NCBI GenBank assembly: GCA_021229015.1
Contig: CM037781.1
Coordinates: 34,950,759 to 35,014,758 of the forward strand
From: Solen grandis
Lineage: Eukaryota; Mollusca; Bivalvia; Adapedonta; Solenidae
DNA: 64,000 nt
Direction: 5' to 3'
The position numbers and the translations under genes are program-made. Below the pieces are notes generated by a model. That model worked only from the letters and a program-made list of their open reading frames with translations, was not told the DNA's origin and did not search any database. Positions 22,113 through 33,145 of this stretch are shown in pieces (position 1 is the stretch's first letter; each line of letters begins with the position of its first letter).

Positions 22113-25100
22113 CTTTTTAAATTTGACCAGATCAGGATTAATTCCCCAAAGAAGTGTCAATGACAAGTCACTGCCTATTATTACCAAGTCCCCGTGAAAA
22201 ATGTGTTATTGCAAAAAAAATTATTAGGGACACGCTTTCGGGGGTTTCCCTTTAAGGATTTGACTTTCACTTTCCCAGGGGGCAAGTTACTTTGAAAGCT
22301 AGTTGCCCCAGTGAAAACAGCTTGTCCGATTCTAATTTTAGTTTGTGTTTGTTAATGTTTAAAACTAAATATGTGTAATATTAAGGTGAATTTTAATTAA
22401 TATTTATCAAACACAATTTGCAAGAACTCATCCCGATATAATGTAGAAAATAAAAATTATATATAAAAACAAAAAATTTCATTTATATATAAACTTGCTG
22501 ACGGGCTATCTCCTTTGAAAAATCACTTGCCATGGTGATTTTAACCCGGAGGGCAAGCGGGGTCCATTAAGAAAACCCTGGTTTTACTAACAGTAAAGCC
22601 GTTGATTTTAACACATATCAATAAATAGGGATGTGCATAAGGTAATGATAGAAAAGGCCAACATCGGTTAAAGGTTATTAATTTTGTATCCGGATACTGT
22701 CAATTTTTACCATCAAGCGCCATGTTCACCCCAAAATTGTAGGACCTTCTAAATGCAAAGGGTACAAAGTTAAGGAAAACAGCATTGAACTCTAAGTTTC
22801 AAAACTCGAAGGTACCCTGTGAACTTAACCCACTCAATTGTGATATACATTAAATGTAGCAATTCATAGCATTTAAGACCTTGACAAATACGGTCTAAAT
22901 TTAAGTGATAAAGACACCTCAATCACTTTGCCCTAAAAAAGATTGCATTTCAAAATTGAAAAACTCACACAGAAGCTCAATATATAGCTTACTAACGTTA
23001 TACAGTTTATGTACAGAGAACTTGATAAACAGTTACAGTTTTTCCCTTTTAATGAGCCCCTCACAAATTATTAATATCAAATTTAACCTGGGCCTTTCCT
23101 AATTAGGGCAAATGCTCTGACTCAGAGCTACCCAGTTTTTCCCTACTGTGAGTTACCAGTGCCGTGTGACACACTTCTCTGTTAAATTGGAAATCTGTCT
23201 AGAATTTCCAAACAGGTCACCATGATCTCGGAGCCGCACGCCCCATGTTGGGTGCCAAATCTAGAAGGTGAGAAAATGTGGAGCCAGACTGGGTCACAAA
23301 CCCTGAACCCTTGCTTACAAGGCGTGTACTCACTGGCTCAGAGTTACCAGACACTACATTTATTTTTAAACAAAGATTCTGAAAAAATAATTTCAATAAG
23401 TAATCATATATATACATAACACGTTACATGCGTTTGAGAATTAAGAGAGTGTTTAATTGTTGACATTGTTTTTCAAATTGCATTGGGGGGTTTAATGAGA
23501 AAAATACGCATACTAGGAAGCTATCAACTATTCATGATTACAACAAAGTTATTCTTCTGATACCTCCCTTAAGTAAACATGGCTTCCTGAGCCAGGCAGG
23601 TATGGGATATATCTGATGTTAATTGAATGTTGCATGATAAGTTGTTTACAGCTGTTACACTAAGTTTGTACATCAAAATAACAATGAGGGACTATTTTAA
23701 GTCTGTAACCTTCTGTGAAAAATATTTTAAATTCTGAATTAAAATGATACAAGTTGTATACCTTAACGTTAACCTGCAATTTCAAATATTTTTTAAGGTT
23801 TTTTAATGAAGGAACATCCTAAAACAAGCTTACGTTCGAAAGAAAGCCATGCCCAACAGGAGGGCCATAGATTTGGGGTCAATGTCAATTGAAGGTCAAG
23901 GTCACCTGGCGATAGAACTCTCAAAGAGCATACACCTGTGAAGTTTGGAGGCTGTAGGTGAAAGGACATCCATGTTATAGGTCAAGGTTAAAATTCTGTG
24001 ATAAATTAGTACTTACAGACAGACCAAAAATAATATGTTCCCAATCTACGATGTGAGGGCATAAAATTCAGTATAAATCAGAGATTGGGATTGCAAATGC
24101 TAGAGATCCAGATACCCTTGGCTCTGTGGTATTGCTCAGTGATACAGAAAAAAGGGTTTGCATGTTTGTTCCCATTGGGGAAGAAAAATGTTCAATGCGC
24201 TTTTTCATTGTTTATGAGCTTTGCATTGTAAGCAACAGTTTCAGAGAGGAAGATTTTTAAAGTTTCCCATTGTTTATTTCAGAAAATAAGCCACAGAGTG
24301 ATTTCAGGTTAGGGCTGTAAATAGTTAGCCAAATAACGCGATCCATATCACGAATTGATCAACGACTATGTTTTAATATATCTTCAAGCATGTTAGAAAG
24401 TTGTACATATAAGGACAATTTGGCTGCACTATATGTTTTTGTAATAATTCTTTTTTAAGATATCTTCAATGTTGAACATGCAAATAAATGGACATAAGCA
24501 GTGCCAGTTTCATTAGTCTTATTTAAAATAAGTTTGTAAAAATTAAAAAGTGTCGCATTGTATTTGAAGAAAGATAAATTTTTATTTCTATAAACTTCAG
24601 GCTAATTACAGACTTTGTTTGAAGTCTGCAAAAAGCTGATTCTTGATTGGCAAATACAGCATGCTCGAAATTTGTACCGGTTCGCTCACACCGATATGAA
24701 AATATCCAAGTACTCGGATAATCATTACAGTCCCAGCTCAGATGAGCTAAAATGACCGAAAATATCCTAATGATTAATCCCTCTACCTGTACAATTATAT
24801 GTATGCAACAATTGTTATGTTGCTGGCACTTGTCATAAGTACTTGTTATCAGCGTTCGTTTGTAGATCAATCACTAACTGGCAATAAAAAGTTTATAAAT
24901 TATCCCTGCATTTAGGTCAGGTATAAGCATAACAAACAATGACCACAACCAAGGAACACTTTGGACATGCACTAAAGGGGAAAGCTCTTTCAGATATAGG
25001 TATACCCGTATTCTTATATGCCCCCGTGGATTCTCAGTTTATTCAGTTTAACTCCCACTACACTATGTCTTCATCTAAAACTTTGTCCACATGAGATGAT

Positions 25101-25212
25101 AGTCTGTGTTTTTCACTGCAAGCCCTTTTTTCAGATGTGGGGAAGGGGCCTTGTTTTACATTTTTGGGGAAATATCACCCCTTTTTTATTGGGAAAGAAA
25201 ATCTGAGGTATG
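22113..25212. other. Probable intron, non-coding
   Basis: No exon found between the N gap and the 21.5-21.7 kb candidate. Includes the diverged repeat at 23820-24062 and a short repeat-like segment 23100-23345 (two related blocks ending CAGAGCTACCCAG and CAGAGTTACCAG). Confidence 0.45.
23820..24062. repeat. Diverged dispersed repeat, pearl-core-like
   Basis: Contains GGTCAAGGTCACCTGG, ACACCTGTGAAGTTTGGAGG, ACAGACAGACCAAAAATAA. This phrase order resembles the core of pearl-type elements, but no clear ends or ACGG tract are present. Confidence 0.4.
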
Positions 25213-25312
25213 NNNNNNNNNNNNNNNNNNNNNNNNNNNNNNNNNNNNNNNNNNNNNNNNNNNNNNNNNNNNNNNNNNNNNNNNNNNNNNNNNNNNNNNN
25301 NNNNNNNNNNNN
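25213..25312. other. 100-base assembly gap (N)
   Basis: Exactly 100 Ns, the standard filler for a scaffold join of unknown size. It lies downstream (minus strand) of the 25480-25560 F-BAR exon, so missing exons could lie in the gap. Confidence 0.99.
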
Positions 25313-25479
25313 ACCACAATGAGGAAACTGCATGTGAAACCTATAATCAAACTTTCCATCACATTCAGAATTAGATGTAAAAGGAAACAATTTAATTTCA
25401 AATTTAAGCCCCGATTTGACATTGTGAAGCTATGGTGTAAAACAAGTTAATAAGTATACGATAAGTAGTGAAGCCTCAC

Positions 25480-25560
25480 CCTATGCTGTTCTGCGTAGCT
25501 TTCAGCAACTTGTTGGCAACCTTACTGAGGCCTTTTGAGTAGTTACTCTCCAACTCTGCC
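25480..25560 (-). CDS. F-BAR domain exon, NOSTRIN-like
   Basis: An 81-base exon with a pyrimidine-rich acceptor ending CAACAG and a GTGAGG donor. Joined to the previous exon it reads R-AELESNYSKGLSKVANKLL-KATQNSIG. The core RA.LE..Y.KGL.K.A.KL.KA.QN is the most diagnostic part of the F-BAR first helix and agrees with NOSTRIN better than with FCHO, PACSIN, PSTPIP or FES types, judged from memory of the family. It leaves two bases for the next exon. The rest of the F-BAR domain and any SH3 domain should lie at lower coordinates on this strand, but much of 8-22 kb is poor sequence and I could not trace them. Confidence 0.75.
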
Positions 25561-25605
25561 CTGTTGAAAGAAAATTGATATAAATTCATTCACCATGGAC
25601 TGTAA

Positions 25606-25821
25606 TTAACCCTTTCCCTCATAGAGGATACCATGAAAAGACCTATGCGAACAGCATAAAACCAGATCAGCCTGCGAATAAGTCGCAGGCTGATCAGGTT
25701 TTATGCTGTTCGCTGCTTCTCAGTGGTCTGGAAATGAGGATTTTACAATTAAATTTGGTAAGGTTTAACTGTGGTACCTATTGAGTGTGTAAAAATGAGT
25801 CTATATGAGGGAAAGGGTTAA
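25606..25821 (+). mobile_element. MITE-1 copy, 216 bp
   Basis: TTAA at both ends. It lacks the TTTTCTGCAGATCAGGCTTTATG stretch of the right half. The hairpin loop differs (GCGAATAAGTCGC). It lies in the intron just upstream of the 25480-25560 F-BAR exon. Confidence 0.9.
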
Positions 25822-26237
25822 TAAAACTAAAATGACAAATCTAAAGAGGATATTATAACCTTTCATCTCAATGTTTTGACGCTTTGGCAAGCAGACCCAG
25901 ATCCTTAAAAGCAGCTGACTGATCAGGGTCTCCTCTGTTTGCTTGTTTAACTTTGTAGATCAAATTCTACAGACTGCATGGAATAGAAATATAAATTGAT
26001 TGTGTAATAAAGAAATGAGAGCACTTTTCCGCCAACTTTGTGAACACCCCTCGTATATATATATATATCATTTAAAGTTCATTTAATATTCATCAGGTCA
26101 TAAATGTATAAACATGAATATTCATGAGGTAAATGGATCACTCATTCGGCTTGATGGTGACTTGCAGCCTGATATCTGGTTGTTTCATGCTCTTCTTGAA
26201 CACCTTCTGTCAGAACCTTTTAATCTAATACATTATT

Positions 26238-26472
26238 TCCTCATTGTATATGCCCAATGTTTCATTGTATATGCCCAATGTTTCATTGTATATGCAAGTT
26301 TCATTGTATATGCTCAACGTTTCATTGTATATGCCAAATGTTTCATTGTATATGCTCACTGTTTCATTGTATATGTTCAACGTTTCATTGTGTATGCTCA
26401 ATGTTTCATTGTATATGCCCAATGTTTCATTGTATATGCCCCTTGTTTCATTGTATATGCCCAATGTTTATA
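26238..26472. repeat. 21-bp tandem repeat, 11 units
   Basis: Unit TTTCATTGTATATGCCCAATG with one shortened unit near 26290. Several frames on both strands stay open only because the period is a multiple of three. It lies between F-BAR exons, so it is probably intronic. Confidence 0.95.
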
Positions 26473-27059
26473 TATTATTTACCTTGTACATCTTGAAAAT
26501 TGACTTCTATATACCTTAATTAGTTCATTTATTATTTCATGTTGTTACATAAACAATGTGTGTATATGATAAGCTGGTCTCTACAATAGCAGAGATTATT
26601 TTAGGATAGGGTTTTAAAAGATTGGCTCTATTTTTTGCTAATAATCTCCATGAAACCTAACCTAAATGAGAGAATTAGCCTTTATAAATATAGGTAAACA
26701 AGTCAGATATAGGATACATACTTCCCACAGGATATAGACAAGTTTTCACCTATGAGGTATTTTTCTCATGTATTTTTTTTCTCAATAGTTGGCTTTGCAC
26801 AAGTCCACAAGAATTACACTGGAAATGCTTGTTAAAATCTGTGACTTTACAAAGTCTGGAGTCCAGAAAATATCATAGACTTATTGGATTTGGTCTTATT
26901 CAACCCAAATCTTCACCAGCATCAATAGCATTGTGTGATACCAGTTTGCCTTAAAAAATGAGGTAGTTTCCCCCCCCCCCCCCTTTTTTTAATTCATTTT
27001 ATTTTGCTGTAAAATAACTGCTAATCCAATTTACTGTGTTATCAACTGAAATATGTGTT

Positions 27060-27240
27060 TGTACTGACTAGACTTATGGCAATGATACCACAATGATACT
27101 GCCACCTGGCAAATAAGTCCTGGAACTACCTTAGTATGCTCAGTGCCAAGCAAGGGAGATAAACAGCACAATTTTGCAGCTAGGGATCAAACCTACAACC
27201 TCAAAGTAACAAACCAGATGCTCTGGCCACCAGGAAATGA
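27060..27240 (-). mobile_element. SINE-A, diverged, intronic
   Basis: GTCCTGGAACTACC, CTCAGTGCCAAGCAAGGGAG, GGGATCAAACCTACAACCTC, GATGCTCTGGCCACC (head complement). It lies just downstream of the 27408-27493 exon on the coding strand. Confidence 0.7.
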
Positions 27241-27407
27241 CATGCAAGCACACACACATGCTGCATCATCATGATCTCAGCATATTTGTGGGCTGATTGC
27301 TAATCAGTCCACTTCCTCCGATTTCTTAGTATACTTAAAAGCTTTATGTTCAGCTCTTTTATTTTTGCTAATCATTTCTTCCAAAGATGTGAATGAGATC
27401 CACCTAC

Positions 27408-27493
27408 CTCTCTTGGATAATGAAGGACACCTCCTTACAAAGGTCACTGCCTTGTCGGATGTACTTCTTGAGTTCCTCAAACCCATTTAGACC
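27408..27493 (-). CDS. F-BAR domain exon, NOSTRIN-like
   Basis: An 86-base exon with a TTTTCAG acceptor directly upstream and a GTAGGT donor directly downstream (minus strand). It encodes GLNGFEELKKYIRQGSDLCK and about eight more residues ending IIQER. The pattern (LK..., QG...CK.V....Q.RA.LE) matches the first F-BAR helix of NOSTRIN, an adaptor that binds membrane and eNOS in vertebrates. F-BAR dimers bind phosphoinositide-rich membrane and work in endocytosis. It starts in phase 0 and ends with two bases of a codon that is completed by the first base of 25480-25560. An open frame in another register here (27304-27486) is a shadow. Confidence 0.75.
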
Positions 27494-27863
27494 CTGAAAA
27501 TAAATAAATATTAGTAAAATATATTTTATTTAATAACACAGACTGGTCTAACATAATAGTACCAGGTTTCCCACTCAGTTTGAAACTGGGGATACATAGA
27601 GTCTCAGGCCCTCCATTTTTCTTTCTTTTTTTGCAGAGGAGGGGGAGAGGGTTCATAGCAAATTTTAGGCTTGAAAAACTTTCTTCAGGGGGTAAAAAAT
27701 GTGAATGCTAAGTTCTTAAGTTTAAATAACACTGACACAGCAGTGGAATCAGTCTTACTATTTCAAACTGCATCAGGTAATACCAAACCATCTCCTGTTA
27801 TTTTACATATTGTCATTTAGTCCTACATTATTTAATATCATCATGCCACATAACTATACCCAC

Positions 27864-28085
27864 CTGGGCTATACTCTCCAAGCTACACGAGAGAAGCTGT
27901 GAATTAATCCACACTTGTACAGGGTCCGGTATCACATGACCCATGCACCCAAACGTCGTGTTATGTCGCAGTTCCCGACATGTGTGACAATTCTCACAAA
28001 ACTTGTGCCGAGAGTGATCCGTTTTCTCGTGCAAGGACTGGCGGCACTTGTGCCACTTTACAGATTTTTTCTTTGTTGACGACAT
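27864..28085 (-). CDS. Possible alternative first exon, Cys/His-rich (zinc-binding-like), spliced to the F-BAR exon
   Basis: From ATG at 28085 the frame runs exactly 74 codons (222 bases) to a GTGGGT donor, in phase 0 with the F-BAR exon 370 bases downstream. An in-frame stop lies upstream. The peptide is basic and rich in Cys and His (KWHKC, RHKFCENCHTCREL, GCMGH), a spacing that recalls B-box-type zinc ligands but does not fit one cleanly. It could be an alternative first exon, an exon of an unrelated B-box gene, or a chance open frame. The sequence alone cannot decide between this and the first exon candidate at 44719. Confidence 0.4.
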
Positions 28086-28810
28086 GAATATTTCCTTGAT
28101 TTCACTAAATGTCACAAGAAATGTCCAGTGTCACTAAGTCACCATTACTAGAACTGACTGTTTTCTTAGCTGTCACAAAGGCAACAATTGATTGATAAAA
28201 GCATGACTTTTACATCACACTTCTCAAACAATAGTCTTAAAATAAAAATCTTACTCATTTGTTTGTGATGCACATAAAGGAACCTTTTGAACCATTTACA
28301 CAACTATTTTCATTCCAAATCTTGCCCCGTACGATCAGACACAAAACTAATTTGGCAAAAGATAGCTCATACCGATAGCTCATAAAGCCAATGTCACAAC
28401 AACAGAACAGCAACAGTATCAGAAACATTTATTGAACACTAAACATCATAAATGCTACACAGTGGAAATATCAATTTCAATATTTCCTATGGCATATGAC
28501 AGCATCTGAGGCTTGCTTTATGCTGATACTGCTGTATATAGCATACCAGAACTCTCAAAGAGTTGTAGTTGTCAATTTACACTTTTAAATATATCAAACA
28601 TTAAAAGCAGAATAATGTCTATTAAAACTGAATGAGCTAGTAATACTGATACAAATGCCCCTGCCTCCAATCAATTTTGAAGTAGCAATGTTTTAAGATC
28701 AAGGACCATAATTCTATTATATTATACATAAGGGGGATAACTGTTATTGTTAATACCAAACATCTACATACAGCTAAATCTGGTGTGTGTTTCGTTTGCT
28801 TATAACTGTA

Positions 28811-29005
28811 TGCAACCGGTCGTTTACAGTCAGCTATGGAGTTTTACAGTCAGCTATGGAGTTTAACAGTCAGCTATGGAGTTGTCTTAGGACCTTAAAC
28901 TATGCTGTGGTGACATTCACCTTATGCCATACATAGTTTTTCATAAACATCGCGTTTTATGACACTGAGACAGTTTCATAGCTGAGCTGTAAGCAACCGG
29001 TTGCA
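28811..29005. mobile_element. MITE-5, about 195-bp TA-flanked element
   Basis: Inverted ends TGCAACCGGTCGTTTACAGT (left) and TGCAACCGGTTGCTTACAGC (right, complement), imperfect for about 30 bp, inside TA at 28809-28810 and 29006-29007. A subterminal unit ACAGTCAGCTATGGAGTT is repeated three times in tandem at about 28826-28882. Confidence 0.65.
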
Positions 29006-29009
29006 TATG

Positions 29010-31020
29010 GCTTGGCATATACTGAATGCACACTATTTCAGACAGATCTTCCAAGGGTGTAGAAAAAGTCAGGAAAGCTTGAGATCTAACTGACAGTCAA
29101 TAAAATCATAATATACCGGTACAGTGTATAGGGTAATTTTTAAGAGTCCGGTCCAATTAGCCATCACTCACTCAGGGAGCATAAAAATGAAATTATGCCA
29201 TAAAAGTTATATTAAGGAAACCAAAACAAACCAAAATACAAATAGTGAATTTCCATCTCTTTCAAAATTTCGAGAATTGATCTCAGACACAGTCAGCTGA
29301 GCCCAATATAAATTATGTAATACCTGGAATGAGAACAAATTGTCATATCCTGCACTTCAGATGTTTTCATCACAATGTTATATTATCCTTTTTAAAGAAT
29401 ATCAGGAAAGTCGCACAACAGATCCGGACCTAGAATTATGTGGACAACCTCATAATGGACAATGTTTGGATTATACCATCGAAGGATCACATATCTACGA
29501 GATAACCAGGAAATCAATGCATCAGGAGATCCGGACCAAAAAAAAGAAAACAAGTTTTATCAGTGTTTGACCAGACTACAGACCTGCTGTAAGCTTGAGA
29601 CGTCTACAGGAAAACCTCTGTAAATAAGATGGCCTCATAATTGTTCCCAAGGGAATCAGATTATCTCAATCAATGCATTATAATATCCCCAGATATGAGC
29701 TCTTTTTTTTCCAGCATCACTGCTCCTTTTTGTCTGAGTATTAGTATTCGTTGAGAAAGCAATTTGGAACAAGAAATTAGTAGGGCTTCATATTACATAA
29801 GTCTTAGACATATCATCCCTAAGATGATGAATGATGGTGGAGATGAGTCAGTAAAGCAGTAGATGATGAAATTATTATGATGAAGATAACAGCAACAATG
29901 ATGATGATAATAACAGCAGCAGTACCAATGATGATGATGATGATTATGATGATGATGATGAATACTTGTGATGATTATGATGCTGATGATAATTCTCAAA
30001 TTGTTAAATAAATATTGACATCCCTGCACAATTCACCCTTCAATATTTACACAAAATTAATGATACAATTATTATTATTGTCAGTTACTTAAATATGTCC
30101 CAATTAATAACTGTGATTAAAGTCATTGTTAAATAAAACTTAGATTACACAGTATATATTAAGACAATTCAAAATCCAAACTAATATTGCTGAAAACAAT
30201 ATCTTTCTGAAATAATTTCATATCTAATTTTGAAGATTTAACATTAAATTTGTACCTTAAGTGATTTCCTCATCTTCCAGAATGTGAGAGACTTTGTATA
30301 CATGGTATATTAAGGTTTCCTGACACTGTACCCTGTAGGTAAAACACCTAGACCTTCCACTCTGGATTAAAATTCCCTTAAATTAATTTCAAAATTGCCA
30401 GGGAAGATCTAGAACACAGATCAATTCAAACACAAAATATGTACAAGAATAGGAATAATTCTGTCGTAACTATGGTAAGACATGTACAAAATGCAAACAA
30501 AGATCGTGTCTGTATAAGTTTATATTGTGAAACAAAATTGACATTCAAATTCTCTATTTGAAAGCAATGGATGTTACAAATGATGACATTTCAAGTGGGC
30601 TGCTTTAATCCCTGGGATTGAACCAAGTTTATATATACTGATTAAAAAGAAAATGCACGATCTAGCTACATGTATATAAAGACTTACCATCTCATTTCTA
30701 CTGATGTTTTTTTTTTTTTTTTTATTTTCATTTCTGAATATTGATATTGCTGTTAGTCAAAAAAAAATTCCTGTCAGAACAATAATTCCTGTATGGATAA
30801 AAATAAATGCTTTATAATAATGTCCAAAACTAAATTTACTGGTCTCTTCAAACAGGGAGTGGAGAAAAAAGTGTGTCATGATGCATCCAGTACTGAATGG
30901 AGCTATCAATGAATGTGTAATGTCTCCTTTAAACCACACTCCCTTGACTCAGCATGCAAAATGAAAAGTACTTTAGTTTGTGTAATGGGTTAAACTCCCA
31001 ACTTTTGGAGCTGGGAACCA
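29010..31020. other. Non-coding
   Basis: Contains the GAT-rich tract (29819-29992) and a T-run at 30707-30723. No gene recognised. Confidence 0.45.
29819..29992. repeat. (GAT)n trinucleotide-rich tract
   Basis: Imperfect GAT/GATGAT runs mixed with AACAGCAGC. The antisense frame is His-rich (78 codons), a product of the triplet repeat. Confidence 0.9.
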
Positions 31021-31021
31021 C

Positions 31022-31396
31022 GGGTTGGAACTATACCACGGTATACCGTGGTCTTTACGTAAATACCGTAGTATGTATCACGATATACCACACAAAATAA
31101 TTTCTGTGACTTGTGTTGAAGACTATTCATATATTAAAATTTTGCAAAGGAAACATTAAGGCAAGGCTTTTATTGATTATGAGTATATGTTTTCAATTAA
31201 AAATGTATTTTCTAAAACTTAAATGGAAACTGATATATTTATATCATATCTTTTAAACTTTTAAAACTTTCATTTGTTCATTTCCGCAATACAGGAACCA
31301 CTGAAGTACCGGTATTATTAGTACTTGTACCAGTTTGTACCACAGTTGCACCGGACTGCAGTTTACCGGTATATTGGTAAAACCGTGCACCTAGCT
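31022..31396. repeat. Palindrome-rich ACCGGTA/ACCGTGG repeat
   Basis: Contains the perfect palindrome CCACGGTATACCGTGG (about 31037-31052) and several TACCGGTAT-like blocks (31310, 31365). Looks like a diverged inverted-repeat element; ends not defined. Confidence 0.4.
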
Positions 31397-31417
31397 CTAC
31401 CAACTTTAGAATTTAAC

Positions 31418-31690
31418 TCATTTTGGAGACTATAAGTCTACTTGAGACAAATAGTGTTGCCATCATATATGGCTCTGTAGATTTGTGGCATGATACCACA
31501 CTGACACAGTCATATCCTGACACCAGGCCAACCTATCCTTGGATCTACACTGAATTATGCTTAGTGCCAAGCAAAGCGCTACCAGTAACTGGACTTCATC
31601 TAATAAATTATGCATCCCACCCCAGTTTAAATGAAGTGCAGTTACTGGTAGCGCCTTGCTTGGCTCTCGGCATAATGCAGTGGAACAGGA
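31418..31690 (-). mobile_element. SINE-A with an inverted duplicate of its middle
   Basis: The body runs from TTTGGAGACTATAAGTCTAC to GTGCCAAGCAAAGCGCTACC. From 31636 the last about 50 bases return in opposite orientation (GCAGTTACTGGTAGCGCCTT, GCTTGGCTCTCGGCATAATG). This gives a fold-back at about 31545-31683. Confidence 0.65.
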
Positions 31691-31783
31691 CAAGGTGCTT
31701 TATTACTATGCATGTATTATAATAAAGCTGAAAGATTGTCCAACGAACAGGCACCTCTTGGGCCATCATTAAAAAATTGTTCC

Positions 31784-31978
31784 TTTGTAGTGCTCCGACC
31801 CTGAATTCCAGGGGTAGTTAGGTATTTTTTTTTTATTTCAAATGATAAAAATATAGCTGAAAAAGCTATTTTTTCTACTGAATGGATATTAAAAAGATTT
31901 ACAACTCAAAGACCAAAAAAAAATAAAAAATAATAAGTAGTGGTGGTCATTTTGATGGGTCGGTCAGAGCACTACAAA
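31784..31978. mobile_element. MITE-6 copy (TTTGTAGTGCTC ends)
   Basis: Inverted ends TTTGTAGTGCTCCGACC and the complement TTTGTAGTGCTCTGACC. The same pattern recurs at 51538-51714. Similarity between the copies runs slightly past these ends (GGCCATCATTA on the left, CGAAGATATTTTT on the right), so the true ends may lie 20-30 bp further out. The interior is A/T-rich. Confidence 0.65.
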
Positions 31979-32364
31979 CGAAGATATTTTTGAGTTTGGC
32001 CTTAGGAAGATTGTGTTTCAGTAGTGACACAGGCCTACAATATTTGTTACTGAAGATTACCATCTGTTGCACATATTGACAAATCTATGATCATCTAATA
32101 ATGACTGCAGGTAACATACTGGCACAATTAAACTGATGTACAAAAGGTCAAAATTACCTTAGCAGAAATGATTTAGAACAGTACTAAATAACCCTGTGCT
32201 CTCAGAAATATAAGAACTTAAATATGAATTTTTATTGCACTTTAAAGTATGATTTTCAAGCCAATATGGATGAACAAAACTTTGTCAGTATTGCAAGCAA
32301 TACAGGAGTCCCCAGCTGGTGAAATAAAAAACAAGAAAGAAACAATAAAACCAATGGAAATTAG

Positions 32365-32606
32365 TTAAACCCTTTTCCTTATAGAGGACACCATGAAAAG
32401 ACCTATGCGAACAGCATAAAACCAGATCAGCCTGCGAGTAACTCGCAGGCTGATCAGGTTTTATGCTGTTCGCTGCTGCTCAGTGGTCTGGAAATGAGGA
32501 TTTTATAATTAAATTTGGTAAGGTTTTACTGTGGTTTCTGCAGATCAGGCTTTATGTGGTACCTACTGAGTGCGTCAAAATGAGTCTATATGAGGGAAAG
32601 GGTTAA
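32365..32606 (+). mobile_element. MITE-1, full-length
   Basis: 242 bp, TTAA to TTAA, intact central hairpin. The left end reads TTAAACCCTTTTCCTTATA. Confidence 0.9.
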
Positions 32607-32799
32607 ATTATAATTCCCAAAATGCACTTTGTCACAGCATAAGTGCAAACTTGAATTACATGATACATGGTTCTTAATCAATTGTGCACTGCACTTCTCT
32701 TCCTTGAGGTCTATCTATCTATGAAGTTCATAATTATGTCATATTGTCAATAGGTTATGATTTGAACAAAAATTGAGGATGAAATTAACAAGTCACTGG

Positions 32800-33145
32800 T
32801 GGCTGATATGTATGACACACCCTTGTGTTATAAGGAACACTTCTGTCAAGTTTTATTGAAATCCATCAACAGATGTCCAGGTTATGAAGGGGACACGGGA
32901 TGTAGCCTATAAATACCAAAGACAGTTTCTAACAAGTTACAACTCCCAAGACCTTGACATTTCGAGGATTCAATTACGATTGATGCATGTGACACACCCT
33001 TGTGTTATTAAGAACACTTCTGTAAAGTTTTATAGAAATCCATCCATGTATGTCCGAGTTATAGAGCAGACATGATTGAGGGACGGATGGTATGACGGAC
33101 GGACTAATGGGCGCAAACCTAAAGTCCCCAGCCGGATTCACTGGT
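32800..33145 (+). mobile_element. Pearl-like element with two about 178-bp core repeats and ACGG tract
   Basis: TGACACACCCTTGTGTTAT occurs at 32812 and 32990, each followed by GAACACTTCTGT and AGTTTTAT.GAAATCCATC, giving a 178-bp period. An ACGG-type tract (GGGACGGATGG, GACGGACGGAC) lies at 33080-33105. The left boundary is uncertain. Confidence 0.6.

Noticed and set aside
26114..26519. Overlapping frames of 79-129 codons on both strands
   Set aside because: They come from the 21-bp array, and several registers are open at once.
27304..27486. 60-codon minus-strand frame overlapping the F-BAR exon
   Set aside because: It is a different register of the same DNA. The splice-bounded 27408-27493 frame explains the locus better.
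29793..30029. His-rich 78-codon frame
   Set aside because: It is the antisense of an imperfect GAT triplet tract.
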